From Rhodobacterales bacterium HKCCE4037 (GTDB taxonomy: Bacteria; Pseudomonadota; Alphaproteobacteria; Rhodobacterales; Rhodobacteraceae): a stretch of DNA of 64,000 nucleotides. The translations under genes were made by a program, and so were the position numbers. The number at the start of each line of letters is the position of its first letter. Position 1 is the stretch's first letter. Of this stretch, positions 42,926 to 51,480 are shown in pieces. The DNA lies in the NCBI GenBank assembly GCA_015689645.1, contig WVSM01000003.1, forward strand, positions 124,001 to 188,000, given 5' to 3'. A model generated the notes under the pieces. It was not told the DNA's origin, searched no databases, and was given only the letters and a program-made list of their open reading frames with translations.

Positions 42926-43720
42926 TCAAGCCCCTTTCGACATGTTGTGGCCAGGCCGATATCTTGGGGCTGCACCCGACATGCGATCAAGGGCATTGGC
43001 CAACGCCGCCCGCGCTCGGTCGAGCGTCTTCCCGCCGGTGTCCCACCCTGCCCGCTTCAGCACTTCCGCCACAGTGAGCCAGCCGAGGCAGACCTGATCG
43101 ACCAGAACGATATCAGGGATGCCGGTGCGTTTGCCCCGCGCCGATGGACGGGTGCGCCGAACAGATAGGGTGACGACCGGACCGACGCGGGCCCGCAACT
43201 GCGCTATGCGCCGAGACTGGTCGCAGACCGCATCGATGAACTCGCCACCGCCACCCGCGCTGCGCTGCGACAGCACCTCGAGTGAGATGCCCCGCACGCC
43301 GGCCGAGGCCCAGGCCTCCACCAATGCCTGATATTCGCGGCCCATGGTGACCTGCGCATAGGTAAACGGGGGCGCCGATGCGTTGCGGCGCGCCGCCTGG
43401 TCGGCCATCCGGTCCCAGACGTCGGACACCCGTGCGGCCGACCGGCCCCGGTATCCCGTCTCAATCGCGTGTTCTTGCCCCTCGGCATCCACACGGACAC
43501 CCATCGGCATGAAAGGTCTGACCGGACCGCGCGCAGGGGCCACGGGCATCATCCAACCGCATTCCCCGGGCGGCCGTCCATTCTCCCGGATCAGCAGCAA
43601 CCGGTCCGCCTCCGACAGGGTCGGCCATTGTTCGGCTTGGCGTTGCGGTGACAGCTTCGCCCAAATCACCGCCTTTTCGGCGGGGGAGAGGTCGGACCAC
43701 GTTTTCTTGTGTTTCTTCAT
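42926..43720 (-). CDS. Phage protein of unknown function
   Basis: 264 residues from ATG 43720 (MKKHKKTWSDLSPAEKAVIW). Acidic/basic helical N-terminus, central SDVWDRMADQAARRNASAPPFTYAQVTMGREYQALVEAWASAGVRGISLEVL, and a C-terminal HTH-like segment VCLGWLTVAEVLKRAGWDTGGKTLDRARAAL. It stands alone between the repeat array and the terminator at 42848, so it is transcribed separately from both operons. A late-gene activator role is possible from position and HTH, but this is speculation. Confidence 0.65.
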   Translation of the reverse strand: MKKHKKTWSDLSPAEKAVIWAKLSPQRQAEQWPTLSEADRLLLIRENGRPPGECGWMMPVAPARGPVRPFMPMGVRVDAEGQEHAIETGYRGRSAARVSDVWDRMADQAARRNASAPPFTYAQVTMGREYQALVEAWASAGVRGISLEVLSQRSAGGGGEFIDAVCDQSRRIAQLRARVGPVVTLSVRRTRPSARGKRTGIPDIVLVDQVCLGWLTVAEVLKRAGWDTGGKTLDRARAALANALDRMSGAAPRYRPGHNMSKGA

Positions 43721-43759
43721 ATCAGACCTACCAGATTTTGTTTTGCTCGATAGAGACGT

Positions 43760-44094
43760 GGGAGGATGGGGAGGATGGAGAATTTCGTGGGAGGATAACT
43801 CCCTGAACCGACAGACCAGTAGGGCCATGGAAAGAAACGGGAAATCGTGGTGACCGGGAGGATGGGGAGGATGGGGAGGATAAATCCCGAAACTTTTCTA
43901 GCATTTTGCTTTGTGCCCTCAGACGGCCACCCCTTACCCCTCGCGCGCGCGTATGTGCGTAGGTGGCGTCCATCCTCCCCATCCTCCCCATCCTCACACG
44001 GGCCGCGCCAAGTCCTTGAAATCGCGAGGCTTCGCCCCCGCACCCCGAAACCCGCCATCCTCACACGTCGCGCGCTCATCCTCCCCATCCTCCC
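43760..44094. repeat. Inverted clusters of GGGAGGAT repeats in a noncoding region
   Basis: The 375 bp between 43721 and 44095 contain no gene. GGGAGGAT starts at 43760, 43769, 43789, 43856, 43865 and 43874; its complement ATCCTCCC starts at 43972, 43981, 44078 and 44087, with variants ATCCTCAC at 43990 and 44057. Copies inside a cluster are 9 bp apart. The array lies directly downstream of the helicase-primase gene and upstream of the gene at 42926. It could be a replication origin, a partition site for the ParB-like proteins, or a set of regulator sites. Confidence 0.75.
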
Positions 44095-44095
44095 A

Positions 44096-45895
44096 TCATT
44101 GATCATCATCGGGGTCAGGGGTGCGGGACCGGCCGTAGCCGCCCGACGTCTTGGACTCGCGGAAGCGTTCGTCGAAGTCGTCGGTGAAGCGGATCCCGAC
44201 ATACTGCGCCTGCTTCGAGCTGGGTCCCTTGGCGAAGGTCCAGCCGGATCCGGGGTGTTTCCAGTTGTCGGCCTTCTTGGCCAGCGAGAGGGAGAAGGTT
44301 CGCCCCTTCCAGGGCGGCATGCCCTGCTCGGTCAGCCACAGGTCGAACCCGGCCTTCATGTCGGCCGTGGTAGTCGCGCGATAGGCATCGCCATCGACGA
44401 TGCAGCACTCGGCCAGGAACTGACCCAGCGGGTCGCTCTCCTGCCGGTACTCGGCCGTCGCGCGGGTCACCATGTCCGGCGGCGCGAGTCCGCCTTCGAG
44501 GTACTGCAGCAGCCCCTCGATCAGCCAATTGAGGATACCGGGGGCCTCGGCCATGAGATCCTCGACCAGCCGCGGGTTGCGCCGTTCCTCGGGGATGGTG
44601 ACCTCCCACGGGACCATCATGACCCGGCGCCATATGCCGTCGTCTGTCCCGCGGATCTCGGGCTTGTGGTTGCCCGACATGAACAGCTTGAAGATCGGCC
44701 GGATCTCGACAAAGTCGGAATGCAGGGCGCGGACCATGATCGGCTCGCCGCCGGTCAGCTCCTTGATCAGCCCCTCTTGCAGGCGCGTGCCCTGGTCGGG
44801 CTCGGACGTGCGGGCGAGGCGGGCCGCGATCAGGGGCATCAGGTCAGGCGTGGCATCGCCACCGCCGCGGCGCGTGGTGCCGGTCAGGCTTTCGATCCGC
44901 ACGGTCGCGCCGTAATCGGCCAGGATCTTGGCCATCAGGTCGACCATCACCGATTTGCCGTTGGCACCCGAGCCGTGGAAGAACCACATGCGCTGCACCG
45001 CCAGCCCGGTCATGGCGAGGCCGAAGGATCGCTGCAGGAACGCGCGCGTTTCCGGGTCGGGCTGGACCTCGGCCAGGAAGGCATCGAAGCGCGGGCAGGT
45101 CGCCTTGGGATCGTAAGCCACCGGGATCTTCTTTGTCTGAAGATGCGCGCGGTCGTGATCGAGGGCCTTGACGTCGGCCACCTTGCTCGCCCCGTCGCCA
45201 GGGTCGGTTACGCTGAAGCGCAACAGCGCGGTTTCGCAATTCACGTCGAGGGGGGCGGCATCGAGGTCATCAAGGGACCGGGCCAGCAGCGTCTGGGCCT
45301 CCTCCAGCATGTGTTTCAGGGGGCCATTGTTGCCGGCGTTCTTCGCATGGGTGCGGATCCGGTCGATCGAGCGTTGATGCCCGGCGAGGCGCTTGGTGAT
45401 GCCTGCCAGCCGCGCCTCCAGCCGCTTCAGCTGGTCCTCGTGGTCCTCGGTGCGCTCGGCGGCCGGTTTCTTCTCCAGTTCGCCCCGCTCCATGTAGATC
45501 TGGGTCCGCTGGTCCAGCAGCTCGGACGTGCGGCCGGTGCGCGGAAAGAAATCGGTTTCCTTCAGGATCAGCGGGGCCAGCGCCTGCGCCTTGGCGCGAA
45601 CGGCGAGGTTGTCGGGATCCTTGGCCCACCGCGTGCCGTCCCACACGAACCATCCGACGCGCGGCACGAACATCAGGTCCTCGCCGAAATGCAGGGCGAC
45701 GCGCTGGCCATTGCCGAAATCGTTCAACGGGAAGCCCGCGGCCTTGCGCATCCGCTCGATGTGCTGCGGATCGTCGGACGGCGGCCCGTCACCGGGCCCA
45801 TCGGCCGCGGGCGGGGCGATGTCCTCGGGATCCGGCGCGGGTATATCCTCGGCCGCATCAAAAGCCTCGCGCACCTTGTCCAGGCCATCATTCAT
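44096..45895 (-). CDS. Phage/plasmid SF3 helicase (P4-alpha/D5-like) replication protein
   Basis: 599 residues. The N-terminal part (about 60-300) corresponds to the D5_N-type region with PKATCPRFDAFLAEVQPDPETRAFLQRSFG; Walker A GSGANGKS spans 308-315, followed by RTSEPDQGTRLQEGLIKELTGGEPI and FMSGNHKPEIRGTDDGIWRR typical of superfamily-3 helicases. It unwinds the phage origin. A separate zinc/Toprim primase is encoded upstream in the same operon. Last gene of the leftward early operon; its stop codon touches the GGGAGGAT array. Confidence 0.9.
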   Translation of the reverse strand: MNDGLDKVREAFDAAEDIPAPDPEDIAPPAADGPGDGPPSDDPQHIERMRKAAGFPLNDFGNGQRVALHFGEDLMFVPRVGWFVWDGTRWAKDPDNLAVRAKAQALAPLILKETDFFPRTGRTSELLDQRTQIYMERGELEKKPAAERTEDHEDQLKRLEARLAGITKRLAGHQRSIDRIRTHAKNAGNNGPLKHMLEEAQTLLARSLDDLDAAPLDVNCETALLRFSVTDPGDGASKVADVKALDHDRAHLQTKKIPVAYDPKATCPRFDAFLAEVQPDPETRAFLQRSFGLAMTGLAVQRMWFFHGSGANGKSVMVDLMAKILADYGATVRIESLTGTTRRGGGDATPDLMPLIAARLARTSEPDQGTRLQEGLIKELTGGEPIMVRALHSDFVEIRPIFKLFMSGNHKPEIRGTDDGIWRRVMMVPWEVTIPEERRNPRLVEDLMAEAPGILNWLIEGLLQYLEGGLAPPDMVTRATAEYRQESDPLGQFLAECCIVDGDAYRATTTADMKAGFDLWLTEQGMPPWKGRTFSLSLAKKADNWKHPGSGWTFAKGPSSKQAQYVGIRFTDDFDERFRESKTSGGYGRSRTPDPDDDQ

Positions 45896-46137
45896 GCGGC
45901 AGCGCCTCCGGGGTTGGGGGTGACAGGCGTGCTGGCCTTCAACAGTCGATCGACGGCCTCGAGCGCGGTGACGGTTTCAGCATGAACCGCGCGGCTCGCA
46001 TCGGGCGCGCCCTTGCGATCGCGCAGCGCGGTGTAGAACCGCAGACGCGACGGCAGGAAGGCCACCGGCAAGGTCTCGTGCCAGCGGGTGCCGTAGATGG
46101 TGAAGGTCAGGCGGTCCTCGGACAGGGTGGCGTTCAT
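45892..46137 (-). CDS. Small phage protein, unknown
   Basis: 81 residues: beta N-terminus NATLSEDRLTFTIYGTRWHETLPVAFLPSRLRFY, then a helical part ending STPVTPNPGGAAA. It overlaps both neighbours by 4 bp and is thus co-translated with DUF3850 and helicase genes. No family recognised. Confidence 0.65.
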   Translation of the reverse strand: MNATLSEDRLTFTIYGTRWHETLPVAFLPSRLRFYTALRDRKGAPDASRAVHAETVTALEAVDRLLKASTPVTPNPGGAAA

Positions 46138-46439
46138 TGCTCACCCCGCGTGTCGTGGTCTTCGATAAAGGTCAGCGCCATGACGACGTATCCGGGCTCG
46201 ATCCCGAATTGTCCGCCGGTCAGGATATAGTCGATACGTGCGAAGGTCGCATTGCCGGTGTATTGCTGACGGGGGTGAAGTCGTTCGTTCGGAGTGAACT
46301 CACGAAGCCATAGAACGTCGCCCTTCTGGAAACCTCGATCATCTCGACGCACCTCGAAGGTTTTGTCCCCGGAATTTAGCCTGTGGAAATAGGCGGGCCA
46401 CACCTTCAGCTCGTGGTCGTAATCCATTTCAAGCGTCAT
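46134..46439 (-). CDS. DUF3850 (ASCH/PUA-like) domain protein
   Basis: 101 residues. HELKVWPAYFHRLNSGDKTFEVRRDDRGFQKGDVLWLREF is the signature of DUF3850, a PUA/ASCH-like RNA-binding fold frequent in phages, followed by a strand-rich C-terminus YTGNATFARIDYILTGGQFGIEPGYVVM. Specific role unknown; the fold suggests binding of modified bases or RNA. Overlaps the primase gene by 11 bp. Confidence 0.85.
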   Translation of the reverse strand: MTLEMDYDHELKVWPAYFHRLNSGDKTFEVRRDDRGFQKGDVLWLREFTPNERLHPRQQYTGNATFARIDYILTGGQFGIEPGYVVMALTFIEDHDTRGEQ

Positions 46440-47577
46440 CAGCGTTGCCCTCGCCTTCCGGTTTCACCAGGTCGTTCAGATCCACCCCTTTGCCCGCATG
46501 GACGATCTGGCATTTCAGGCCGGGCCGGTGGCCCATGGCGCGGCGCAGGCCCGACAGAAGCTTCGCGCGCGTCGCGACCGGCTCGCTGTCGCCATCCTGA
46601 ATGAAGATCAGTCGCTCGACCCATGGCGGCGGCACGAAGGCCTCGGTGTCGGTCATGTCGGGCCAGCCAGACGGGGTGCGGGGCCTGGCCGGATCCCGGC
46701 GCATCCTGCCAGCCATGTTGCCGAGTGAGATGCCGGCCCAGTAGTCCGCCCCCTCGACCCGATCGGCCGCCAGCGCGGTCAACGTGGTCTCGATCCCCTC
46801 GCCCATGACCAGCACCGGCGCGCGGCGGAAGGTCAGGGTGATGCAACCGCCCTTCGTCGAGCCGTGGATCAGCTTGGCGGGCCATGGCTCGCCCTTGTTG
46901 TCCTCGATCCGCGCGGTAATCCGCGCCTTCGCGCCTGGCCGATTGGGATCGAGCCAGGTGCAATGCGCGCCGAGGTCGGCCGTGGTCGACTGGATCTTGG
47001 CGATCATCGCCGGGCCGGTGTGAAGCGTGACCAGCTCGCGGCCGATGCGGCGCACGTAGGGCAGGTTCGGGTGATAGCGCAGGACCGGCGCGAGGCGCGC
47101 GGCGATGCGGGCCGGGATGCCACGTGCTTCGAGGTAGCGGAACAGCTCGGGCGCGGCGCGGCCATCGGCCTCGTGCCAGAAACCCATACCGCGCGCGATC
47201 GCGGCGTTGCGGAACCGCTGGCGCAGACGCTCCTGCTTCTGTTCCTCGGCGCGTGCGCGTTCCCGGCGGCGCTCAACCTCGGCCGGGTCCAGCGCGCGGA
47301 TCTCCTCGCCCATCAACACCGCCAAGGCCTCGCGGAACTTTAGACCCAGGACGGCCTGCACGAGGCCGACCTGGTCGCCGGCGCGCAGCCCGCATTTGCG
47401 GCAATTCGACAGGTGCGAACGGATGTTCACGGCAAAGCGGTCGCGGCCCCCGCAGATCGGGCATGGACCGACCAGCTCCTGCCCGGCGGGCTTCAGCCCG
47501 GCGATGCCGAGGCGGTCGATCACCTCGCGCATGGGGATCGACTTGGACTCGTCGAGGCGTGTGTCGGTCAGGGACAT
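46429..47577 (-). CDS. Zinc-ribbon/Toprim DNA primase
   Basis: 382 residues from ATG 47577; a TTG at 47595 in frame is less likely. The zinc ribbon CPIC-GGRDRF...CRKC uses C39, C42, C59 and C62 as in P4-type primases. A Toprim domain follows: VLVMGEGIETTLTAL (catalytic Glu) and LIFIQDGDSE (DxD). It should synthesise primers for phage replication together with the SF3 helicase in the same operon. Confidence 0.88.
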   Translation of the reverse strand: MSLTDTRLDESKSIPMREVIDRLGIAGLKPAGQELVGPCPICGGRDRFAVNIRSHLSNCRKCGLRAGDQVGLVQAVLGLKFREALAVLMGEEIRALDPAEVERRRERARAEEQKQERLRQRFRNAAIARGMGFWHEADGRAAPELFRYLEARGIPARIAARLAPVLRYHPNLPYVRRIGRELVTLHTGPAMIAKIQSTTADLGAHCTWLDPNRPGAKARITARIEDNKGEPWPAKLIHGSTKGGCITLTFRRAPVLVMGEGIETTLTALAADRVEGADYWAGISLGNMAGRMRRDPARPRTPSGWPDMTDTEAFVPPPWVERLIFIQDGDSEPVATRAKLLSGLRRAMGHRPGLKCQIVHAGKGVDLNDLVKPEGEGNADDA

Positions 47578-47607
47578 GGGCGATCCATGGGGCAAAAGGG
47601 GGCGGTG

Positions 47608-48009
47608 TCAGTCGAGACCGGCGTCGGCGCGGGACTGCCAGGCGAAAAGCGGGGGCGGCGCCGGTGGCGGACTTTTGTCCGCAGCCGGCGGCGGATCGGC
47701 GGCACGGTCCGGCGCGGAGGTCTCGGCCAGGACCTCGCCCGTGCGCCGGACCTCCGGAGCGATCTCGCCCTCGCGCCAGCATTGTAGGAACACCAGAAGG
47801 CCCGCGCCGGCCGCGACCGGATCCTCCGACCAGCGGGCAATGAACCGGGTCAGCGCGCGCGCGGCCTCACCATCCTCGGGAAGGACATCGGTGTGCATTC
47901 GGGCCAAGTCGCAGATCTCGGGAAACGCCACCTTGCGCCCCGATCGCGCCTTGTAGGCCACGGTCATCGCGCGCAGGCCCCAGGCCACATATGGCGAATG
48001 CGCCGTCAA
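47608..48009 (-). CDS. Small phage protein, unknown
   Basis: 133 residues. N-terminal helical domain (YVAWGLRAMTVAYKARSGRKVAF...ALTRFIARWSEDPVAAGAGLLVFLQCWREGE) and a proline-rich C-terminal tail (SPPPAPPPLF). The codons of the tail contain a perfect GCGGACTTTTGTCCGC site at 47667-47682. It overlaps the upstream HTH gene by 4 bp. Function unknown. Confidence 0.65.
   Translation of the reverse strand: MTAHSPYVAWGLRAMTVAYKARSGRKVAFPEICDLARMHTDVLPEDGEAARALTRFIARWSEDPVAAGAGLLVFLQCWREGEIAPEVRRTGEVLAETSAPDRAADPPPAADKSPPPAPPPLFAWQSRADAGLD
47667..47682. promoter_or_regulatory. GCGGACTTTTGTCCGC site (candidate stoperator)
   Basis: Perfect copy of the 16 bp sequence also found at 51431-51446. It shares the NNGG-N8-CCNN layout and the TTTTGT core with the immunity operators at 53209-53264 and 54119-54164. 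It lies inside an early gene, away from any start. Confidence 0.45.
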
Positions 48010-48296
48010 GCGCGCGCCCCCATGCGACCGGTGACATCGTTCATCGCGGAATCGACCGGCGCGCGGCCGTGGCCGGACCCGCCGCCGGGTTCATCGCGCT
48101 CCACGGGCCAGCCGCGGCGCCGGCAGATTGGCCGGACCTGGTCGGACGTGAGCCCGGTCGCCTCCGCCAGCTCGGCGACGGTGCAGGCCCAATCGACGGA
48201 GGTGCCAGCGCGCCACACGAGGAAGGCGCGGGCCGGGGCCAGGAATGCCGGGTTTCCGGCGGGATCGTTGGCGGTGCGTTCGGTGAAGGTGGTCAT
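48006..48296 (-). CDS. Small helix-turn-helix phage protein
   Basis: 96 residues. CTVAELAEATGLTSDQVRPICRRRGWPV is a likely HTH unit; the C-terminus is Gly/Arg-rich and probably disordered. 4 bp overlaps with both neighbours place it in the leftward early operon. Probably DNA-binding; target unknown. Confidence 0.65.
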   Translation of the reverse strand: MTTFTERTANDPAGNPAFLAPARAFLVWRAGTSVDWACTVAELAEATGLTSDQVRPICRRRGWPVERDEPGGGSGHGRAPVDSAMNDVTGRMGARA

Positions 48297-49150
48297 TCGG
48301 CTGCCTCCGCAAACAGGTCTGGCGTCATCGCCGCCACCGAAGGATCAAAATTCATCCACAGAACCTCGACCCGCCTGCGGGCGCCATCGGCCAAAGCCTC
48401 CGTTTCAACGCGACACCAATCGGCAAGCAGACTGTCGTAAAGCGGATGCGGGTATCCTGACAGGACTACCTTCCCCTCAACCGACTTGATCGTATCGAGA
48501 AGCGCGCGGTGATCGGCATCGGTCATCTCATGGGCGTAGCGATGATGCAGCGTTCCGGAAGATGACTTCGAGGATCTGGTGTCATGGACGTAAGGCGGGT
48601 CGATGTAGAACAGGGTGCCGGACGCATCGTGTTTCTCGATTACCTCGAGGGCGGGACGATGCTCGATTATGACCCCTGAAAAACGATCGGCCACAGCCTC
48701 CACAATGGCGGAGAACCCCGCCCAATTTCGCGCAGGCGTAGATCCCGACTTTTTGCTGTCAGACCGGAAACCGGTTGACTGGAAGTTCACGGCCAAACCG
48801 GGACCGAACCCCATTGCCGACCGGATCAACAGCCGCCGCGCGCGCTCGACGGGATCGGACACCACCTCGAAGGCCGCCTCGAATTCCCGCCGCGCGAACG
48901 GCGTGCGCGCAACGAGGTCCACCAATCGGGCCGCCGTTTTTCTGCTGCGCAGGACCTCGAAAAGATTGACCACTTCATCGGAAAGATCGTTGTAAACCTC
49001 CGAATAGGAGGGCGATTTTCGCAGCAGAACCGACGCACCGCCACCATACGGTTCGACGTAGGTTCGATGCGCAGGGAAATATGATGTGATCCAGGGCGCA
49101 AGCCGCCACTTTCCACCGTGATAGCGCAAGATCGGGCGTGAGGGCTTCAT
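48293..49150 (-). CDS. DNA adenine methyltransferase (D12 class)
   Basis: 285 residues from ATG 49150. ILRYHGGKWRLAPWI at the N-terminus and EPYGGGASVLLRK (motif I, SAM binding), then DPPY at 184-187 (motif IV catalytic) in FYIDPPYVHD, are diagnostic of D12/Dam-type N6-adenine methylases. No linked restriction gene is visible. It may protect phage DNA from host restriction. Adjacent to an MT-A70 methylase gene (4 bp overlap). Confidence 0.92.
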   Translation of the reverse strand: MKPSRPILRYHGGKWRLAPWITSYFPAHRTYVEPYGGGASVLLRKSPSYSEVYNDLSDEVVNLFEVLRSRKTAARLVDLVARTPFARREFEAAFEVVSDPVERARRLLIRSAMGFGPGLAVNFQSTGFRSDSKKSGSTPARNWAGFSAIVEAVADRFSGVIIEHRPALEVIEKHDASGTLFYIDPPYVHDTRSSKSSSGTLHHRYAHEMTDADHRALLDTIKSVEGKVVLSGYPHPLYDSLLADWCRVETEALADGARRRVEVLWMNFDPSVAAMTPDLFAEAAE

Positions 49151-49860
49151 GCGACTATCCCCTCGAACTTGTCGGCCTGATCGCCCCATCCGCTCCAGCC
49201 TTTCCGGGGCTGGCGGCTGAACAGCTCGAGCCGTCGGGCATCGGGCATCAGCGCCTCCGCCGCGGCAAAGGCCTCGTCCGGTTTGCGGGAATGCTCGCGC
49301 GCGCCCGCTTCGATCGTGACCACGGTGTCGGCCCATCCGTCGCCGGGACGCAGATCGACACCGTAGGACGCGATCGAGCTGCGGATGTTCTTAGCCGGGG
49401 TCACCGGCTTTCCGCGTGTGGCGATCAGGATCGGCTCGCTGGACGATCGGAAAATGTACCCGGTACCGAAGTGATCCTTTCCATGCACCGTGCGCTTCAC
49501 CCAGACGCCGCCGGTCTTGTAGGAAAACCCCCAAGCTTCGATGCACTGCATGGCCTCGGGCAGCATCGGGTGGGTCGCCCACATCCACAGAACGCAATCG
49601 CGCGCCGCGAGGGCCGAGACCGGCAGCGCCATGATCGCCTCGATGGGCATGCAATCGTAATGCGCCTTGGCGTTCTTGGCCTCGCCCTTTGCCGAGAAAT
49701 TGTCGAAGGACCACGGCGGATCGGCCATGATGAAGTCGAACCCGCCAGACGGGCGCAGCGCCTCGAAATCGGCCATCACGTCACCGGTGGCCGCTCGCCG
49801 CGCCGCCTCGATGGGCGCAGGTCCGGAACAACCGAAATCAAGAGGAAGGTCCAGCGTCAT
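49147..49860 (-). CDS. MT-A70 family adenine methyltransferase
   Basis: 237 residues from ATG 49860. FDFIMADPPWSFDN carries the DPPW motif (47-50); YDCMPIEAIMALPVSAL, LWMWATHPMLPEAM and GRPV-like SSEPILIATRGKP follow in family order. Bacterial and phage MT-A70 proteins methylate N6 of adenine in DNA. Two adenine methylases of different families side by side suggest two sequence specificities. Confidence 0.92.
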   Translation of the reverse strand: MTLDLPLDFGCSGPAPIEAARRAATGDVMADFEALRPSGGFDFIMADPPWSFDNFSAKGEAKNAKAHYDCMPIEAIMALPVSALAARDCVLWMWATHPMLPEAMQCIEAWGFSYKTGGVWVKRTVHGKDHFGTGYIFRSSSEPILIATRGKPVTPAKNIRSSIASYGVDLRPGDGWADTVVTIEAGAREHSRKPDEAFAAAEALMPDARRLELFSRQPRKGWSGWGDQADKFEGIVA

Positions 49861-50369
49861 GCCGCCACCCGGATGAGGTGCCAGCGGGCATCGACCACCT
49901 GCGCCGGCAGGTTCCACTCCTTCGCCAGGGCCGCGCGCCCTGCATATGTGCTGCCCTCCATCGCCAGGCGCAGATCACGCGCGGCGTTCCAGCGGCGGTG
50001 GCCAGAGGCGCCGATGGTGGCGGGAATATTTGGTGCGGTGCCGCCGGGGCGACGCTCGAACCGGAGAGATTGCGCCCGCGCCCCTGGGTCGTCGATCCCG
50101 TGCCAGAGCAAGGCCCGGCGGAAGGCGTGCAGGTTGATCCCCTCGCGGTGCGCCGCGATCCGGGCATCACCGTGGGCCGCCATCGCCGCCTTGACCCGCT
50201 CGAACTTCAGGATCTCACCCTCCGAAGTGCGCGGCGGGAACCCGGCCTTCCGCGCGGCGGTGTTCACGATCTGCTCGCAGCGCCGCATCTTCCGTGCGAT
50301 CCGATCCAGCGGCACGCCGGCCATCCAGTCCTCGCGGAATTCTTCGCCCTCGATCCTACGCAGCGGCAT
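49857..50369 (-). CDS. Phage protein with HTH-like segments, unknown
   Basis: 170 residues, strongly basic. REDWMAGVPLDRIARKMRRCEQIVNTAARKAGFPPRT resembles an HTH/GcrA-like DNA-binding helix pair; KEWNLPAQVVDARWHLIR near the C-terminus may be another helical pair. It is co-translated with the methylase and ParB-like genes. Function unknown; possibly DNA-binding. Confidence 0.6.
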   Translation of the reverse strand: MPLRRIEGEEFREDWMAGVPLDRIARKMRRCEQIVNTAARKAGFPPRTSEGEILKFERVKAAMAAHGDARIAAHREGINLHAFRRALLWHGIDDPGARAQSLRFERRPGGTAPNIPATIGASGHRRWNAARDLRLAMEGSTYAGRAALAKEWNLPAQVVDARWHLIRVAA

Positions 50370-51198
50370 CAGCGGCCTCCTTCGCGAAGGCCATCAGGTC
50401 GTCGAACACGCGATCCTGCGTCGCGCGACGCGCCGGCGGCCCGCCAAGTCGGGTGCGCTGCAGGGCGGCCTCGTGAATTCCCTCGATGTCGATCACGTCG
50501 AAAGCGGCGGCCAGGTCGATCGTCAGAAGCCTCTGGTTCCGGGCCAGCGCCGGAAGCCAGATATTCAGGATGCGCCCGTCATAGGCCGACACCGCGCATC
50601 CCTGCCCGCTTGCCGCGATCCCGGCGAGACCGGCGGTCACCGCAAGCCCTTCGCCATTGGCGACCATGCGTTTGATCAAGCCGATGGCGTAGATGATGCG
50701 CGGCTTTTTCTGGCCGGTCGATGTGTTCGACGACGCCAGCTTGCAGCCCGCCGCCTCGACCGCGTCATGACATTCCCGCGCCCATGCCGATCCGCCGGCC
50801 AGCTCGGCGCGGTAGATCTGGTGCAGCGACATCCGGATGCGATCGCGATTTACGGCCGCGAAGCCGCTGGCCTGCTGTTGCGGTGTCATCGGCACCGACA
50901 TCGCGGGCACTTCCTCGATCCCTGCCAACGCCGCACCATGCGCCCGGTGCTGACCGTCGACCACGGCGAGGCGGCCACCGGCGGAGGGCGCGACAAGGAT
51001 CGGTTCGAACTTGGTCCAGTCAAATTCGTCGGCGATCTTCTGGATTGCCCGCTTGCCGGCCGAGGTGATCGCGCGTTGGTAGGACCGATCGATCACCAGG
51101 TCGGCGACCTTGGCCCAGATCAGCATCGGCTGCACCTGGTCGCGCAGCTCCGCCGGGCGATATCCGGTCAGGTCGATGGGATGCAGCGTGTCAGTCAT
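50356..51198 (-). CDS. ParB/sulfiredoxin-fold N-terminal domain protein
   Basis: 280 residues from ATG 51198 (AGGAGG upstream). VADLVIDRSYQRAITSAGKRAIQKIADEF...FEPILVA and VVDGQHRAHGAALAGIEEVP show the ParB/Srx N-terminal fold with its GQHR box. The C-terminal half is helical with no recognised HTH. Such proteins in phages act as CTP-dependent clamps, nucleases or regulators. It could bind the GGGAGGAT array or other phage sites; that is untested. Confidence 0.82.
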   Translation of the reverse strand: MTDTLHPIDLTGYRPAELRDQVQPMLIWAKVADLVIDRSYQRAITSAGKRAIQKIADEFDWTKFEPILVAPSAGGRLAVVDGQHRAHGAALAGIEEVPAMSVPMTPQQQASGFAAVNRDRIRMSLHQIYRAELAGGSAWARECHDAVEAAGCKLASSNTSTGQKKPRIIYAIGLIKRMVANGEGLAVTAGLAGIAASGQGCAVSAYDGRILNIWLPALARNQRLLTIDLAAAFDVIDIEGIHEAALQRTRLGGPPARRATQDRVFDDLMAFAKEAADAAA

Positions 51199-51476
51199 GC
51201 CGCGCCTCCTTCTGAAAAGCACGGCGCGCGGGGCACCCGCGGAGGATGTGCGGGAGGGACAGCCCCGCGCGCCGCTGGCGAGGCTGGCTGCTGCTCCAGC
51301 CCCGTTCTGTGATCTGGAAACCGGCCCGGTACCGCGGTGAACACCTCGCCGCACCGAGCCGGTCCCTCGCGTCGGCGACCCAACCCCTTGGAGGCCACCG
51401 GGCGAAGCTTGACGGCGGACGAGCCAAGGTGCGGACTTTTGTCCGCCGCCGGGAAAGGAAGGACGCGCCTCACCAT
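51195..51476 (-). CDS. Small basic phage protein, uncertain
   Basis: 93 residues from ATG 51476: MVRRVLPFPAADKSPHLGSS, then Arg/Pro-rich sequence without recognisable domain. In favour: 4 nt after the upstream stop and a 4 bp ATGA overlap with the ParB-like gene start. Against: biased composition and no SD. The frame contains the perfect GCGGACTTTTGTCCGC site at 51431-51446, so the stretch might instead be a regulatory spacer. Confidence 0.4.
   Translation of the reverse strand: MVRRVLPFPAADKSPHLGSSAVKLRPVASKGLGRRREGPARCGEVFTAVPGRFPDHRTGLEQQPASPAARGAVPPAHPPRVPRAPCFSEGGAA
51431..51446. promoter_or_regulatory. GCGGACTTTTGTCCGC site (candidate stoperator)
   Basis: Identical to 47667-47682. It lies near the start of the leftward early operon, just inside the frame at 51195-51476. 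Confidence 0.45.
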
Positions 51477-51480
51477 CGCC

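Noticed and set aside
43847-45985. 712-codon plus-strand open frame over helicase gene and repeat array
   Set aside because: Opposes a clear SF3 helicase and starts in the noncoding repeats; composition is that of a shadow frame.
49138-51312. 724-codon plus-strand open frame over methylase and ParB-like genes
   Set aside because: Runs antisense to three well-supported genes and has no recognisable domain.
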